Below, in pieces: positions 43,899 to 53,305 of a stretch of 64,000 bases of DNA. The position numbers and the translations under genes were made by a program. Under the pieces are notes generated by a model. The model saw nothing but the letters and a program-made list of their open reading frames with translations. It was not told the origin of the DNA and searched no databases. How positions within the stretch are numbered: position 1 is the first letter of the stretch; each line of letters opens with the position of its first letter. The stretch comes from JAUMBM01 sp964645715 (GTDB lineage: Bacteria; Bacteroidota; Bacteroidia; Chitinophagales; Saprospiraceae), in NCBI GenBank assembly GCA_964645715.1, contig CAZYAO010000008.1, forward strand, positions 46,832-110,831. The letters are read 5' to 3'.

Positions 43899-46800
43899 AT
43901 GAATAGTACGATAGCCGGCATATTATTAAGGCATACGGCAGGCAGGCTCCTGCTTGGTTGCCTGATACAATGCCTGGGTTTTGCATCAACCTTATTTGCT
44001 CAGCCCAGCATGCTTTCCTACAAGCAGTACACAGTCGATGACGGACTGCCTTCCATGGAAATTTACGACCTGTTACAGGACAGGGACGGATATATATGGA
44101 TGGCCACCTCTGCCGGTTTATGCAGATTTGACGGCTACCAGTTCCGCATTTTTACTACCCAGGACGGGCTGCCCAGCAATGACGTAATTGAGTTACGGGA
44201 AGACACTGACGGCAGGATCTGGATTGGCAGCTTTGGACAGCTTTCATATTACTACAAAGGACAGATACACCTGCTCGACTCGGTGCCTGAGCGATCGACT
44301 TTTCTTGCGTACAATATTTTCCCCTACAACGAAGAATCTATCTGGATGAAGATGAGTTTTTCGCGACAGCGAAAATCAGTCATTCAGGAGCACCTCCGGC
44401 AGTCCGCTTTCAGTCGCATTGAAGAGCGCAGGCTCTACAAGCGCCCATTTTTTTACGTATCTGATGAATTATTGGGAGTAGCGACCATCGATTCTCTTTA
44501 TTTCATTGACAAACAAGAAATCAAACTCTCGATTCCCCTGATTTGTCGGTTACAGTACGATCGGAATTTCACCACAGCGGTACGCAACAATTATGTCTAC
44601 TACATCAGTCCATGCGGATTACATCTGTACGACCGGAAAAAACAGCTATCCACAACACTGGATTCATCCGTCACGGAAGCAGTAAGAATAGCCATTGTAG
44701 GCGAATCCCTCTGGATCGTGGGCAGTAACAAGGGAACCTTTGGCAGACCGATTAACGCTGACGGCAGGCTGGGGGATAAAGTTGATAAAATACCGCAGCC
44801 ACTCATAACCAAGGTGATACAAGACCAGGAAGGAAACTATTGGTTTAGCACCAATGGCAGGGGTATTTTTTTCAGGCCTGAGATGTCGACGACCGGAGAA
44901 ATCCTCGAGATAAAAAGCCAATCGGATCGTGAGCAGATAGAGTCCATATTGATTGACCACAATCTCATGTATGTAGGCACCAGAACGGGGCATCTCGTCA
45001 AGTGTGACCTAAGCACCGGAAACCAGCAATCTTACCCGATTTTTTCCAGACCCGGGATTGCCAACCGCATTCTGGACATGCAGCAATTGGGTAATCGGCT
45101 GCTTGCATTGGCCACTGATGGCGGACTTTATCTATTTCAGGACAGCCGCCATTTTCTTGTCAACCTGATACCACAAAAGGGACTAAGTTTGGGCCGCAAT
45201 GGCAACTTATTGTCTGCCAGCAGAAACGGAGTTTATGAACTACCGCTGGAGGAGCTCAGGCCATTTCACCGAAGCTCGGGCAGCAGCTTTCCCAACCGAG
45301 TTTTTGATGGTTACCCCATCACCACCAACCGCGCGTATTCTATCTTTGAGGACAGCAAATACCGATTCTGGCTAGATGATATCCTCAATGGTCTGATGAT
45401 GATCAGTACAAAGTCAACCGTTTATTTTGCTAAAATCTCGCGTCTTTTCTCCGTACGAATCAACAACATTGCCGAACTACCCGATGGCACCATGATTTTT
45501 GCCACCGAAGGGGAGGGCTTATTATTGCTGGCACCCAATGACACAGGGCCAGACCTTAAGCCCGCCAGTATCTGGCAAATCAGCAGTCCCACCTTACCGA
45601 CCAATATATGCAACGAAATGGTCGTTGATGACAACGGTAATATATGGGTTGGCACGAATAAGGGCCTCATAAGACTTCGCATCTATGACGTCAACAGCCG
45701 ACGGCATGAGTTGGTCGTCTTCCGAAAAACAGACGGACTCCTGTCTGACAATATTTCTGCCCTCGCCGTTGCGGGTCCCTATTTGTATATAGGTACAACG
45801 GAAGGCGTAGTGGTCATTGAAAAAGACTGCCTGACACCCAATCTTTTCCAACCTAAAATCCACATAACAAGACTAAACACTAATAAAAAGCAATTTAATA
45901 CAGAGGGCCTCGACACAACTATTTTGCTGCAATACCCTGATAATGACATCACTTTTAATTTTGTGGGCATCTCCTATAACAGCCTTGGCAAGATATCATA
46001 CCAATACCGATTAATTGGTTATGACGACCAGTATTACACTACCTCTGCCCGCGAAGTACGCTACGGCAACTTACCCCCGGGTGTATACGAGTTTGTTGTA
46101 ACGGCCAAAAGTCAGTCGGGCATTCTGTCGGCCAGACCAGCACGGTTGCGATTTGAGATACGACCTACTTTTGTACAAACTATTCAATTCAAAATAATTA
46201 TCACTGCAGCGCTCATTACGCTTATACTAATGCTGGGGTACGGTGCCTATACTTTTTACAAAACAAGAATTCTGGAAAAACTCATACAGGAAAAAACCAA
46301 AGATATCAATGACCGGATAGCAGAACTCAACAACCTAAACCAAAAACTGCTATTATCCAACCACGAACTGCAGCAATTTGCCCATGTTGTATCGCACGAC
46401 CTAAAGTCTCCCCTGCGCACCGTTGTAAGCTTTATGCAGCTGCTACTCCGCAGGCTCTCAGACAACCAAGTTACCGATGAGATACGTTCTTACCTCACCT
46501 ATGCCGTCGAGGGTGCCAAGGATATGGAGCAGGTTATCAATGATTTATTAATGATGGCAACAGTTGACCAGGTAGATACTAACAAAGAAATTGTTGACCT
46601 GCACGTACTGCTAACCGAAGTTATCCGAGACCTGCAAACAGACATTGGTGAGCGACAGGCCACGGTAGAGATGGTGAGCCGTTTGCCAATTATCCGGTTC
46701 AACCGTACCAATGCACGCCGCATTTTTCAAAATCTCATCGTTAACGGCCTGAAATACCAATCAGCCGGCAACCGGCCGCACATTGAAATAGGATGGTCGC

Positions 46801-47063
46801 AAGGAATTGATTGTCTGAGGTTTTATGTCAAAGACAACGGAATAGGCATCCCACCGGGCTACGAGCACAAAATATTTGAGATGTTTCAGCGCCTGCACAA
46901 CCGCGGCGACTTTGTCGGCTCCGGCATGGGGCTTGCCATTTGTAAAAAGATCATTGAAAAAAATGGCGGGAAGATATGGTACGAATCAACGCTGGACCAA
47001 GGTACTACCTTTCACTTCAAGCTTCCCTTTGATTTTCTCGATCTGGGCGGTGAGGAAAGCTAG
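43899..47063 (+). CDS. Reg_prop two-component sensor histidine kinase
   Basis: A 1054-residue membrane sensor. After a signal peptide (about 1-35) come two Reg_prop beta-propeller blocks (DGLPSMEIYDLLQDRDGYIWMATS-type repeats, to about residue 620), a Y_Y_Y domain (about 690-755), one membrane helix (about 765-788), a coiled region, a HisKA domain with the phospho-acceptor His833 in SHDLKSPLR, and an HATPase_c domain with N box near 945 (NLIVNGLKYQ), DNGIGIPP and GSGMGLAICKKI. This is the extracellular part of PUL-type hybrid sensors, but the receiver and AraC domains of those hybrids are absent, so it must use a separate response regulator, not found here. Confidence 0.92.
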   Translation: MNSTIAGILLRHTAGRLLLGCLIQCLGFASTLFAQPSMLSYKQYTVDDGLPSMEIYDLLQDRDGYIWMATSAGLCRFDGYQFRIFTTQDGLPSNDVIELREDTDGRIWIGSFGQLSYYYKGQIHLLDSVPERSTFLAYNIFPYNEESIWMKMSFSRQRKSVIQEHLRQSAFSRIEERRLYKRPFFYVSDELLGVATIDSLYFIDKQEIKLSIPLICRLQYDRNFTTAVRNNYVYYISPCGLHLYDRKKQLSTTLDSSVTEAVRIAIVGESLWIVGSNKGTFGRPINADGRLGDKVDKIPQPLITKVIQDQEGNYWFSTNGRGIFFRPEMSTTGEILEIKSQSDREQIESILIDHNLMYVGTRTGHLVKCDLSTGNQQSYPIFSRPGIANRILDMQQLGNRLLALATDGGLYLFQDSRHFLVNLIPQKGLSLGRNGNLLSASRNGVYELPLEELRPFHRSSGSSFPNRVFDGYPITTNRAYSIFEDSKYRFWLDDILNGLMMISTKSTVYFAKISRLFSVRINNIAELPDGTMIFATEGEGLLLLAPNDTGPDLKPASIWQISSPTLPTNICNEMVVDDNGNIWVGTNKGLIRLRIYDVNSRRHELVVFRKTDGLLSDNISALAVAGPYLYIGTTEGVVVIEKDCLTPNLFQPKIHITRLNTNKKQFNTEGLDTTILLQYPDNDITFNFVGISYNSLGKISYQYRLIGYDDQYYTTSAREVRYGNLPPGVYEFVVTAKSQSGILSARPARLRFEIRPTFVQTIQFKIIITAALITLILMLGYGAYTFYKTRILEKLIQEKTKDINDRIAELNNLNQKLLLSNHELQQFAHVVSHDLKSPLRTVVSFMQLLLRRLSDNQVTDEIRSYLTYAVEGAKDMEQVINDLLMMATVDQVDTNKEIVDLHVLLTEVIRDLQTDIGERQATVEMVSRLPIIRFNRTNARRIFQNLIVNGLKYQSAGNRPHIEIGWSQGIDCLRFYVKDNGIGIPPGYEHKIFEMFQRLHNRGDFVGSGMGLAICKKIIEKNGGKIWYESTLDQGTTFHFKLPFDFLDLGGEES

Positions 47064-47722
47064 TATAACCTTAACCTATGTACACCCGGCTCATAAGTTT
47101 GCCGCAAAATTTCTATAATTGACAGATAGTCCACTTCTTTCCCTATAAAATCAATGTCGCTCACATCCAAAATCAGGATGGGAATCTCCGCCGAAGTTCT
47201 AAAAAAATCAAAATAAGCCTGTTGGATTTGCAGTAAATAAGCCGGCTCTATCTTCTGTTCAAACGCACGTCCCCGTCCATGGATATTAGCCAACAGCCTG
47301 TCGACGGGTCTGTGCAGATAGACCAGGAGATCAGGTTTGGGAAAATTGGCATTAAGTATATGGAATAAGCGCTGGAAAAGACGGTACTCCTCTTTTCCCA
47401 GGTTATTATGAGCAAAAAGCAACGTCTTTACAAAAAAATAATCCGCAATCACCTGTTGATTAAACAGTTGTATCTGTGCAAGTTCCTCCTGCAGCTGTTT
47501 GTGCCGCTCAGTCATAAAGAAGAGTTCCACGGTGAACGCATATCGTTCGGGATTTTCGTAAAAGAAAGGTAAAAAAGGGTTATCCGAGAACTGTTCAAGA
47601 ATCAGGCGTGACTGAAAATCATCGGACAACCTGCGCGACAGGCTGGTCTTTCCTGCACCGATATTGCCCTCGATGGCAATAAACTGATGTGGTAATTTTT
47701 CTGTCGACAGTTTGTTGGTCAT
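47060..47722 (-). CDS. deoxynucleoside kinase
   Basis: A 220-residue P-loop kinase of the deoxyadenosine/deoxyguanosine kinase family, which phosphorylates deoxynucleosides in the salvage pathway. Starting at ATG 47722, it has FIAIEGNIGAGKTSLSRRL near the N-terminus, EQFSDNPFLPFFY (substrate site), the YxxxxxELFFMTERHKQL helix, PDLLVYLHRPVDRLLANI with the DRS-like R-x-R region (RGRAFEQ) and a lid. A longer reading from 47842 adds 40 residues without any family similarity. It is convergent with the sensor kinase gene, and the two stop codons overlap by four bases. Confidence 0.88.
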   Translation of the reverse strand: MTNKLSTEKLPHQFIAIEGNIGAGKTSLSRRLSDDFQSRLILEQFSDNPFLPFFYENPERYAFTVELFFMTERHKQLQEELAQIQLFNQQVIADYFFVKTLLFAHNNLGKEEYRLFQRLFHILNANFPKPDLLVYLHRPVDRLLANIHGRGRAFEQKIEPAYLLQIQQAYFDFFRTSAEIPILILDVSDIDFIGKEVDYLSIIEILRQTYEPGVHRLRLY

Positions 47723-47888
47723 GGAAGCACCTTTAAAGCAGGCAACGAATATCTGACAATTATGGGAAAAGCCGTCAAAAAATACCATGACTGCTCCAAA
47801 ATAATCGCTTCGGGGCTCTTGATAATTGCGAACATTGCCCACCTACATTTGTTCTAACCTCACATAATTAACCCCAAATATACAAATC

Positions 47889-49331
47889 ATGCTCAAAAGA
47901 AGAGCCATTGTATGGTTTCGGCAAGACCTGCGTATACATGACAATGAAGCCTTGACAGAAGCCCTGCGCTTTGCTGAAGAGGTCATTCCCGTGTACGTAT
48001 TCGATGAAAGAATATGGCAAGGCAGCACGTACAGTTACGGTTTTCCCAAGATGGGCCGCTACCGCGCACAATTCATGCTCGAAGGACTAGCCGATCTTCG
48101 CTCTTCTCTGCAGGAAAGGGGTGCCGATTTGGTCCTGCTATGGGGACAACCGGAAGTAGTAGTACCCGCACTTGCGCAGCGCGCGGGTTGTTCCTGGGTT
48201 TTTTGCAATCGCGACCCCATTTACGAAGAAGCGCAGGTACAGGACAGGATGGAAAAGCAGCTGTGGTCAATGGGCATGGAGCTGCGTTACACGCGGGGAA
48301 AGATGCTGTATTACACTGCTGATCTACCATTTCCCGTTGCACATACACCGGACGTATTTACCCAGTTCCGAAAGGAAGTAGAAAAATTCGTCCCCGTAAG
48401 ACAACCCCTATTGGCGCCTGCTGCACTACCCAAGTTGACGGTAAAAATTGAAGCAGAAGCGTTGCCAAGCATTGAAGCTTTTGGCCACGAGCCCTTCCAG
48501 CAGGATCCCAGAACGGCATTCCCGTTTCGTGGGGGTGAGAAATCGGCTCTGCAACGACTTCAGCAATACCTTTGGGACAGCCACCACATCAAAAAATACA
48601 AAGAGACGCGCAATGGGCTGCTGGGGCCCGACTACTCGTCCAAGTTTTCCCCCTGGCTTGCGCAAGGATCCCTTTCCCCCAAGTACATTTATCACGAGAT
48701 AAAAAAATACGAGGCCAGGCACGGAGGTAATGAAAGCACCTATTGGCTCATCTTCGAACTCCTCTGGCGTGATTTTTTCAGGCTTATGGGAAAGAAACAT
48801 GGCGTGAGCCTTTTCTTGAAAGGAGGAACCAGAAAATTGAAAGCGGCACGTTGGCGGGATGACTGGAAATTATTTGATAAGTGGAAAGACGGACGTACTG
48901 GTTTTCCCTTTGTTGATGCTAACATGCGCGAAATTGCGCGAACAGGCTTCATGAGTAATCGCGGGCGCCAGAATGTTGCCAGCTTCCTGGTGCGAGATCT
49001 GGGTGTCAATTGGCAAATGGGCGCTGAATATTTTGAGTCTACGCTGCTTGACTATGACGTATGCAGCAACTGGGGCAACTGGAACTATGTAGCCGGTGTT
49101 GGCAGTGACCCCCGGGAAGACCGCTACTTCAACGTTCTGGTTCAGGCTAAGCGCTACGATCCGGATGGCACTTTCGTCAGACAATGGTTGCCTGAGCTCA
49201 ACAATCTTCCGACTGACAAGATTCATCAACCTGAAACCCTGAGCTTGTCCGAACAGACGCGGCTTGAATGCAAACTGGGTGCCCACTACCCGCTACCTAT
49301 TGTACGATTACCAAGAAAGGCAGTGTACTAA
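47889..49331 (+). CDS. DASH-type cryptochrome / DNA photolyase
   Basis: A 480-residue blue-light flavoprotein. The N-terminal photolyase alpha/beta domain (about 4-135) begins RAIVWFRQDLRIHDNEAL. The C-terminal FAD-binding helical domain contains SPWLAQGSLSPKYIYHEI, WLIFELLWRDFFRLMGKKHG, FPFVDANMREIARTGFMSNRGRQ and DYDVCSNWGNWNYVAGVGSDPR, strong hallmarks of the CRY-DASH subgroup. CRY-DASH proteins repair cyclobutane dimers mainly in single-stranded DNA and may have signalling roles. It is divergent from the deoxynucleoside kinase gene. Confidence 0.94.
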   Translation: MLKRRAIVWFRQDLRIHDNEALTEALRFAEEVIPVYVFDERIWQGSTYSYGFPKMGRYRAQFMLEGLADLRSSLQERGADLVLLWGQPEVVVPALAQRAGCSWVFCNRDPIYEEAQVQDRMEKQLWSMGMELRYTRGKMLYYTADLPFPVAHTPDVFTQFRKEVEKFVPVRQPLLAPAALPKLTVKIEAEALPSIEAFGHEPFQQDPRTAFPFRGGEKSALQRLQQYLWDSHHIKKYKETRNGLLGPDYSSKFSPWLAQGSLSPKYIYHEIKKYEARHGGNESTYWLIFELLWRDFFRLMGKKHGVSLFLKGGTRKLKAARWRDDWKLFDKWKDGRTGFPFVDANMREIARTGFMSNRGRQNVASFLVRDLGVNWQMGAEYFESTLLDYDVCSNWGNWNYVAGVGSDPREDRYFNVLVQAKRYDPDGTFVRQWLPELNNLPTDKIHQPETLSLSEQTRLECKLGAHYPLPIVRLPRKAVY

Positions 49332-49474
49332 AAGAATCAGGCCGCCTGTACAATCCGGGCAAATAGGCAGGTATAGGCTTGCAGGCACAACAAAAGTGTC
49401 CTGCCTGTGGTAAATACTCATTCAACAGCCTGCTGCTACAGGTATTTTTACTATTTTTGAGCCTGGCAAATGTT

Positions 49475-49506
49475 GTATGACAGCCACGGGCGTGTGGCTG
49501 TCATAC
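49475..49506 (+). terminator. terminator hairpin after photolyase gene
   Basis: Perfect 13-base arms (49475-49487 and 49494-49506) around the loop GGGCGT. No long T-run follows. The ATG at 49477 lies inside the stem, so it is unlikely to be the start of the next gene. Confidence 0.6.
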
Positions 49507-49515
49507 AGGCAACAA

Positions 49516-49845
49516 ATGCCACAGGAGAAAATTTGGCCCATGTATATCATCTTAATCAGTCTGGTCATTGGCTTGTTCGTTGCCATGCTCTTTGTCAACA
49601 TCTACTTCAGATGGAAGGTTATCAAGGCTTACAAGGTACTGGTACAAAACAGGGTAGAATTTGGCGCCGCGCATGTTTTCAACCGAAACAAACTAGAGAA
49701 AGAAGTACTTGTACGTTATGATCCGGTAATCAGACAAGCCATCCTTTCCTTTGTACAGCACCTGCATTTTTCCATCCGCATGGCCAGTGTGCTCATCCTC
49801 CTGATTACGCTCTTTGGGGCTGTACTGATGTATTATCGGGAGTAG
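49516..49845 (+). CDS. small membrane protein of unknown function
   Basis: From ATG 49516 this protein has 109 residues (101 from ATG 49540, which has AGGAG 12 bases upstream). It has two hydrophobic segments, YIILISLVIGLFVAMLFVNI near the N-terminus and MASVLILLITLFGAVLMYY at the C-terminus, separated by a charged loop with KAYKVLVQNRVEF and RNKLEKEVLVRYDP. Both ends would lie on the same side of the membrane. I recognise no family. A TATTTTTG -7-like box at 49452-49459 could drive it. Confidence 0.55.
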   Translation: MPQEKIWPMYIILISLVIGLFVAMLFVNIYFRWKVIKAYKVLVQNRVEFGAAHVFNRNKLEKEVLVRYDPVIRQAILSFVQHLHFSIRMASVLILLITLFGAVLMYYRE

Positions 49846-49942
49846 TCATTTTTTTCTCGTAATTTTGACCATTTAAGCGAACAACCTTCAGTCAGCCCTT
49901 TCTAGCGTTGGGATTCATATACGTACACAGCATTACGAATAC

Positions 49943-50950
49943 ATGCTTACAATTGGGGTTCTCGGTACAGGCCATCTTGGCAAAATTCATATTAAGTGCA
50001 TACAGCAGGCTCATGAGCACTACGAGCTGGCGGGATTTTACGATCCGGATCCCGCGACGGCTGCCGAAGTAGCGCAGGCTTTCGGCATCCGTGCCTTTTC
50101 TACTGTCGAAGCATTGTTGGACGCAGTAGAAGTTGTCGATATTGTCAGTCCTACCATTACACATTTTGAACTGGCGAGTAAGGCCATTTCGGCGGGTAAG
50201 CACGTTTTTATTGAAAAACCGCTCACCCATACACTGGCACAGGCCCAAGAGCTACTTGAGTTAACGCACAAAATGAACATCAAGGTACAGGTAGGGCATG
50301 TTGAACGCTTTAACCCGGCTTTGCTGGCGCTCGACGATTTGCCCATCAGTCCCATGTTTATTGAAGCACACAGGCTGGCCATCTTTAATCCTCGAGGCAC
50401 GGATGTTTCCGTCATTTTGGATTTGATGATCCACGACCTGGACATCATTCTGAGTCTCACTGACAGTCCGGTAAGTAAGGTCAGTGCCAATGGCGTAGCT
50501 GTAGTGAGTGACACCCCCGACATTGCCAATGCGCGCATAGAATTTGCCAATGGATGTGTAGCCAACCTGACCGCCAGCCGAATATCATTGAAACAGATGC
50601 GCAAACTGCGATTGTTTCAAAAGGATGCTTACATAAGTGTTGATTTGCTGGATAAACAGGCGCAGGTAGTTAGACTCTATGAGCCTGCAGACCCGCAGAT
50701 TCCGCAACATGGACAACTCATACCATTGCAAACAGCTTCGGGAGAAAAACGCATACATTTGGACATGCCCGCCATAGAGCCTACCAACGCCATCCGGCTG
50801 GAGCTCGAAACCTTTGCAGAGAGTATTCGGGCCAACACACGTCCCAAAGTAAGCATTGAAGACGGCTACCGGGCGCTTGAACTGGCAGAGCGCATTGCTG
50901 AAGTAATTGCCGGCAACCCTGCTATTTCTCCAACAAACAAGAACCAATGA
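49943..50950 (+). CDS. Gfo/Idh/MocA family oxidoreductase
   Basis: A 335-residue NAD(P)-dependent dehydrogenase: Rossmann motif GVLGTGHLGKIHIKCI at 5-20, the conserved EKPLTHT segment near 92-98 with the expected catalytic Lys, and the C-terminal alpha/beta domain with VGHVERFNPA and VILDLMIHDLDI. Members oxidise or epimerise sugars or sugar nucleotides. It is the first gene of a tight three-gene cluster: its TGA overlaps the ATG of the lipoprotein gene (ATGA), and a sugar transferase follows. A role in making a nucleotide-sugar or modified sugar for a polysaccharide is an inference. A TAATTTTG -7 element stands at 49860-49867. Confidence 0.9.
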   Translation: MLTIGVLGTGHLGKIHIKCIQQAHEHYELAGFYDPDPATAAEVAQAFGIRAFSTVEALLDAVEVVDIVSPTITHFELASKAISAGKHVFIEKPLTHTLAQAQELLELTHKMNIKVQVGHVERFNPALLALDDLPISPMFIEAHRLAIFNPRGTDVSVILDLMIHDLDIILSLTDSPVSKVSANGVAVVSDTPDIANARIEFANGCVANLTASRISLKQMRKLRLFQKDAYISVDLLDKQAQVVRLYEPADPQIPQHGQLIPLQTASGEKRIHLDMPAIEPTNAIRLELETFAESIRANTRPKVSIEDGYRALELAERIAEVIAGNPAISPTNKNQ

Positions 50951-51840
50951 AGCGGCAAACCTTTTCATCACTGCGCAAAATTTGCCTGTTTGGGTTGATC
51001 GGACTCTTCTTTTCGGCCTGCGAGATAATCAATCCGGAAGAAGACATACCTGCCTACTTGTATGTACAGCCATTTACCTTCACAACCAATCCACAGACCC
51101 AAGGCAGCAGTAGCCACCGCATTACGGAAGCCTGGTTATTTGTTAATGGTGAGTATCTGGGGGCCTACAATCTGCCTGCCCTCATCCCCGTATTGGCTGA
51201 AGGAGATGCCAATATCAGGCTGGAGGCAGGAATTAAAGAAAACGGGCTGAGTGCCACGCCCGATATCAACCCCTTCTATGAACCTTACCGCCTACGTATG
51301 AATCTGGCAGCGGGGAGGATTGATACCATCAAACCACAGACACGCTATGTAGATCAGGCGCGCTTCGCCTTCATTGAAGATTTTGAAAATGAGAGGTCGA
51401 GGATTTTTACGCGGACGATTATAGGCACCGACATTGCGCCCAACGGCCTGCCGAGAACATCCGTTTCGGGAGAAGTTTTCGAAGGACAATTCTCAGGGCT
51501 TCTTAAGCTAAATAAGGAAAATCCTATTGCAGAGATTGCCACCAATCTGACACTTGAAGGTTTGCTGGATCGCGGTGCTTTTGTCTACCTGGAAGTCAAT
51601 TACAAAGCGGAAGCCCCTGTAATTTTTGGCATTGTTTCTGATCAGGGCGCCAACTACGACCGATATTACGATCCGGGATTTCTTGCCCGCGACAACTGGA
51701 ACAAGATATACTTCAACTTGGGGCCTGTCATATTCAACAGCAATGAGGACAACTACCGGATTTCGTTTCAGGCATTGCTGCCAACAACGACCGACAGTGC
51801 AAGAGTCTGGATGGACAACATCAAGCTGGTACACTTTTAG
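50947..51840 (+). CDS. uncharacterised lipoprotein in sugar-transferase operon
   Basis: A 297-residue predicted lipoprotein with lipobox GLFFSAC (Cys25). The mature protein is beta-rich: a first domain with ITEAWLFVNGEYLGAYNLPA, then a domain of about 150 residues (FIEDFENERS, GLLKLNKENPIAE, FVYLEVNYKAEAP, WNKIYFNLGPVI, SARVWMDNIKLVHF) that resembles a carbohydrate-binding jelly roll, ending with the DNI strand seen in such modules. I recognise no named family. Translation is probably coupled to the upstream oxidoreductase through the ATGA overlap. Confidence 0.75.
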   Translation: MKRQTFSSLRKICLFGLIGLFFSACEIINPEEDIPAYLYVQPFTFTTNPQTQGSSSHRITEAWLFVNGEYLGAYNLPALIPVLAEGDANIRLEAGIKENGLSATPDINPFYEPYRLRMNLAAGRIDTIKPQTRYVDQARFAFIEDFENERSRIFTRTIIGTDIAPNGLPRTSVSGEVFEGQFSGLLKLNKENPIAEIATNLTLEGLLDRGAFVYLEVNYKAEAPVIFGIVSDQGANYDRYYDPGFLARDNWNKIYFNLGPVIFNSNEDNYRISFQALLPTTTDSARVWMDNIKLVHF

Positions 51841-51849
51841 ACAGAAGCT

Positions 51850-53271
51850 ATGCGCATGAACCGCCGTCAGTTGGACACGCTTGTTTATCGCTTGGCTGAT
51901 TTTGCAACAGCCATGGCGGCGTGGACACTCTTCTTTGCCTATCGCAAACGCATAGAGGCAGAGGTGCAGTGGAGCGAAATTCTTCATGATCCCAACTTCA
52001 TCAAGGGAATCATCTTCATTCCTACAGGATGGATGGTTTTCTATCTGTTGTTTGATCAGTACAGTGACATCTATCGCCTGTCGCGTCTGTCGGCACTTGC
52101 CCGCACCCTTTTTCTGAGCTTTTTCGGTGTCCTGATTTTGTTCTTTACGCTTATTCTCGATGACTTCGTCACTGGCTACAAAACCTACTACGCTTCGTTT
52201 ACCACCTTGTTTTTGTTGCATTTCATGCTTACGGCCACTGTGCGGATGATGTTGCTGACAAGAGCCAGCTGGCGATTGAAATCCGGTATTGTCACCTTCA
52301 ATACCATCATTGTAGGTGGCAACCAGAATGCACTGGATCTGTTTCTGGAGATTAGTGGTCGAAAAAAAGGTCTGGGTTATCGATTTGTAGGATTCATTGA
52401 AGCCAACGGACACAAGACCAGCGAATTGAGCCAGTACTTACCCTGCCTTGGGTCCATTGAAAACTTGGCCAGTGTAATTCGCGTCCATAATGTTGAAGAG
52501 GTTATCATTGCCATAGAGACCAGTGAACACAACCGATTAAGTGAAATACTCAATGTACTTTTTGATTTTGACCGGCAGCTTCTGGTCAAAATCATTCCGG
52601 ACATGTATGACATCATGCTGGGAACTGTGAAGATGACACATGTTTTTGGAGCCGTACTGATTGAAATTCGCAGAGATCTCATGCCGCGTTGGCAGCGCTT
52701 GGTAAAAAGGCTGATGGACATTGTAGTATCTGCATTCTTTCTCCTGCTGTTATCCCCGCTCTACCTGTACATTGCTTTGCGTGTGAGGCTTTCAGGTCCA
52801 GGCACCGTTATTTTCAGGCAGGAGCGCATCGGACTCAATGGTAAGCCTTTTGTCATCTACAAATTTAGGTCAATGTATGCGGATGCGGAAGATAAGGGGC
52901 CACAACTGAGTTATGACGGTGACAATCGTTGTACTCCTTGGGGTGCGGTGATGCGCAAATGGCGGCTTGATGAACTCCCGCAATTTTGGAATGTCCTCAC
53001 AGGAGATATGTCTTTGGTTGGGCCAAGACCAGAGCGGCAGTACTATATAGATTTGATTTCCAGACACGCGCCGCATTACAGACATCTGCTCAAGGTTAGG
53101 CCTGGCATAACATCCTGGGGACAGGTAAAGTACGGTTATGCGTCAAATGTAGAGCAGATGCTTCAGCGCCTGAAATTTGACATCTTGTATATTGAGAATA
53201 TTTCCTTGGCGCTGGATTTTAAAATTCTATTCTATACTTTGCTGGTATTGCTGCAAGGCAAGGGCAAATAG
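51850..53271 (+). CDS. polyisoprenyl-phosphate hexose-1-phosphate transferase
   Basis: A 473-residue initiating sugar transferase of the WbaP/WcaJ type, placing the first sugar phosphate on undecaprenyl phosphate for exopolysaccharide or O-antigen. Four N-terminal helices (about 10-125), a soluble Rossmann-like domain (about 135-270) and a fifth helix with KRLMDIVVSAFFLLLLSP lead to the catalytic domain: IFRQERIGLNGKPFVIYKFRSM, LPQFWNVLTGDMSLVGPRPE and VRPGITSWGQVKYG. All conserved blocks are present. The stop codon lies at the base of a terminator hairpin shared with fabH. No other glycan genes are adjacent. Confidence 0.92.
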   Translation: MRMNRRQLDTLVYRLADFATAMAAWTLFFAYRKRIEAEVQWSEILHDPNFIKGIIFIPTGWMVFYLLFDQYSDIYRLSRLSALARTLFLSFFGVLILFFTLILDDFVTGYKTYYASFTTLFLLHFMLTATVRMMLLTRASWRLKSGIVTFNTIIVGGNQNALDLFLEISGRKKGLGYRFVGFIEANGHKTSELSQYLPCLGSIENLASVIRVHNVEEVIIAIETSEHNRLSEILNVLFDFDRQLLVKIIPDMYDIMLGTVKMTHVFGAVLIEIRRDLMPRWQRLVKRLMDIVVSAFFLLLLSPLYLYIALRVRLSGPGTVIFRQERIGLNGKPFVIYKFRSMYADAEDKGPQLSYDGDNRCTPWGAVMRKWRLDELPQFWNVLTGDMSLVGPRPERQYYIDLISRHAPHYRHLLKVRPGITSWGQVKYGYASNVEQMLQRLKFDILYIENISLALDFKILFYTLLVLLQGKGK

Positions 53272-53296
53272 CTTATAGACAAGCCATTTGCCCTTG
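53259..53296. terminator. bidirectional terminator overlapping the sugar transferase stop
   Basis: CAAGGGCAAAT (53259-53269) pairs with ATTTGCCCTTG (53286-53296), extended by GCTT/AAGC after one mismatch, with a six-base loop. The last codons and stop codon (53269-53271) of the sugar transferase are in the stem; fabH ends ten bases beyond. Confidence 0.7.
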
Positions 53297-53305
53297 GTCC
53301 GGCCA

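Noticed and set aside
47723..47842. 40-residue N-terminal extension of the deoxynucleoside kinase
   Set aside because: It lacks any family similarity, while MTNKLSTEK at 47722 leads directly into the P-loop domain at the usual distance.
51508..52413. Minus-strand open frame of 301 codons
   Set aside because: Spans parts of two genes on the plus strand (lipoprotein and sugar transferase) that are well supported.
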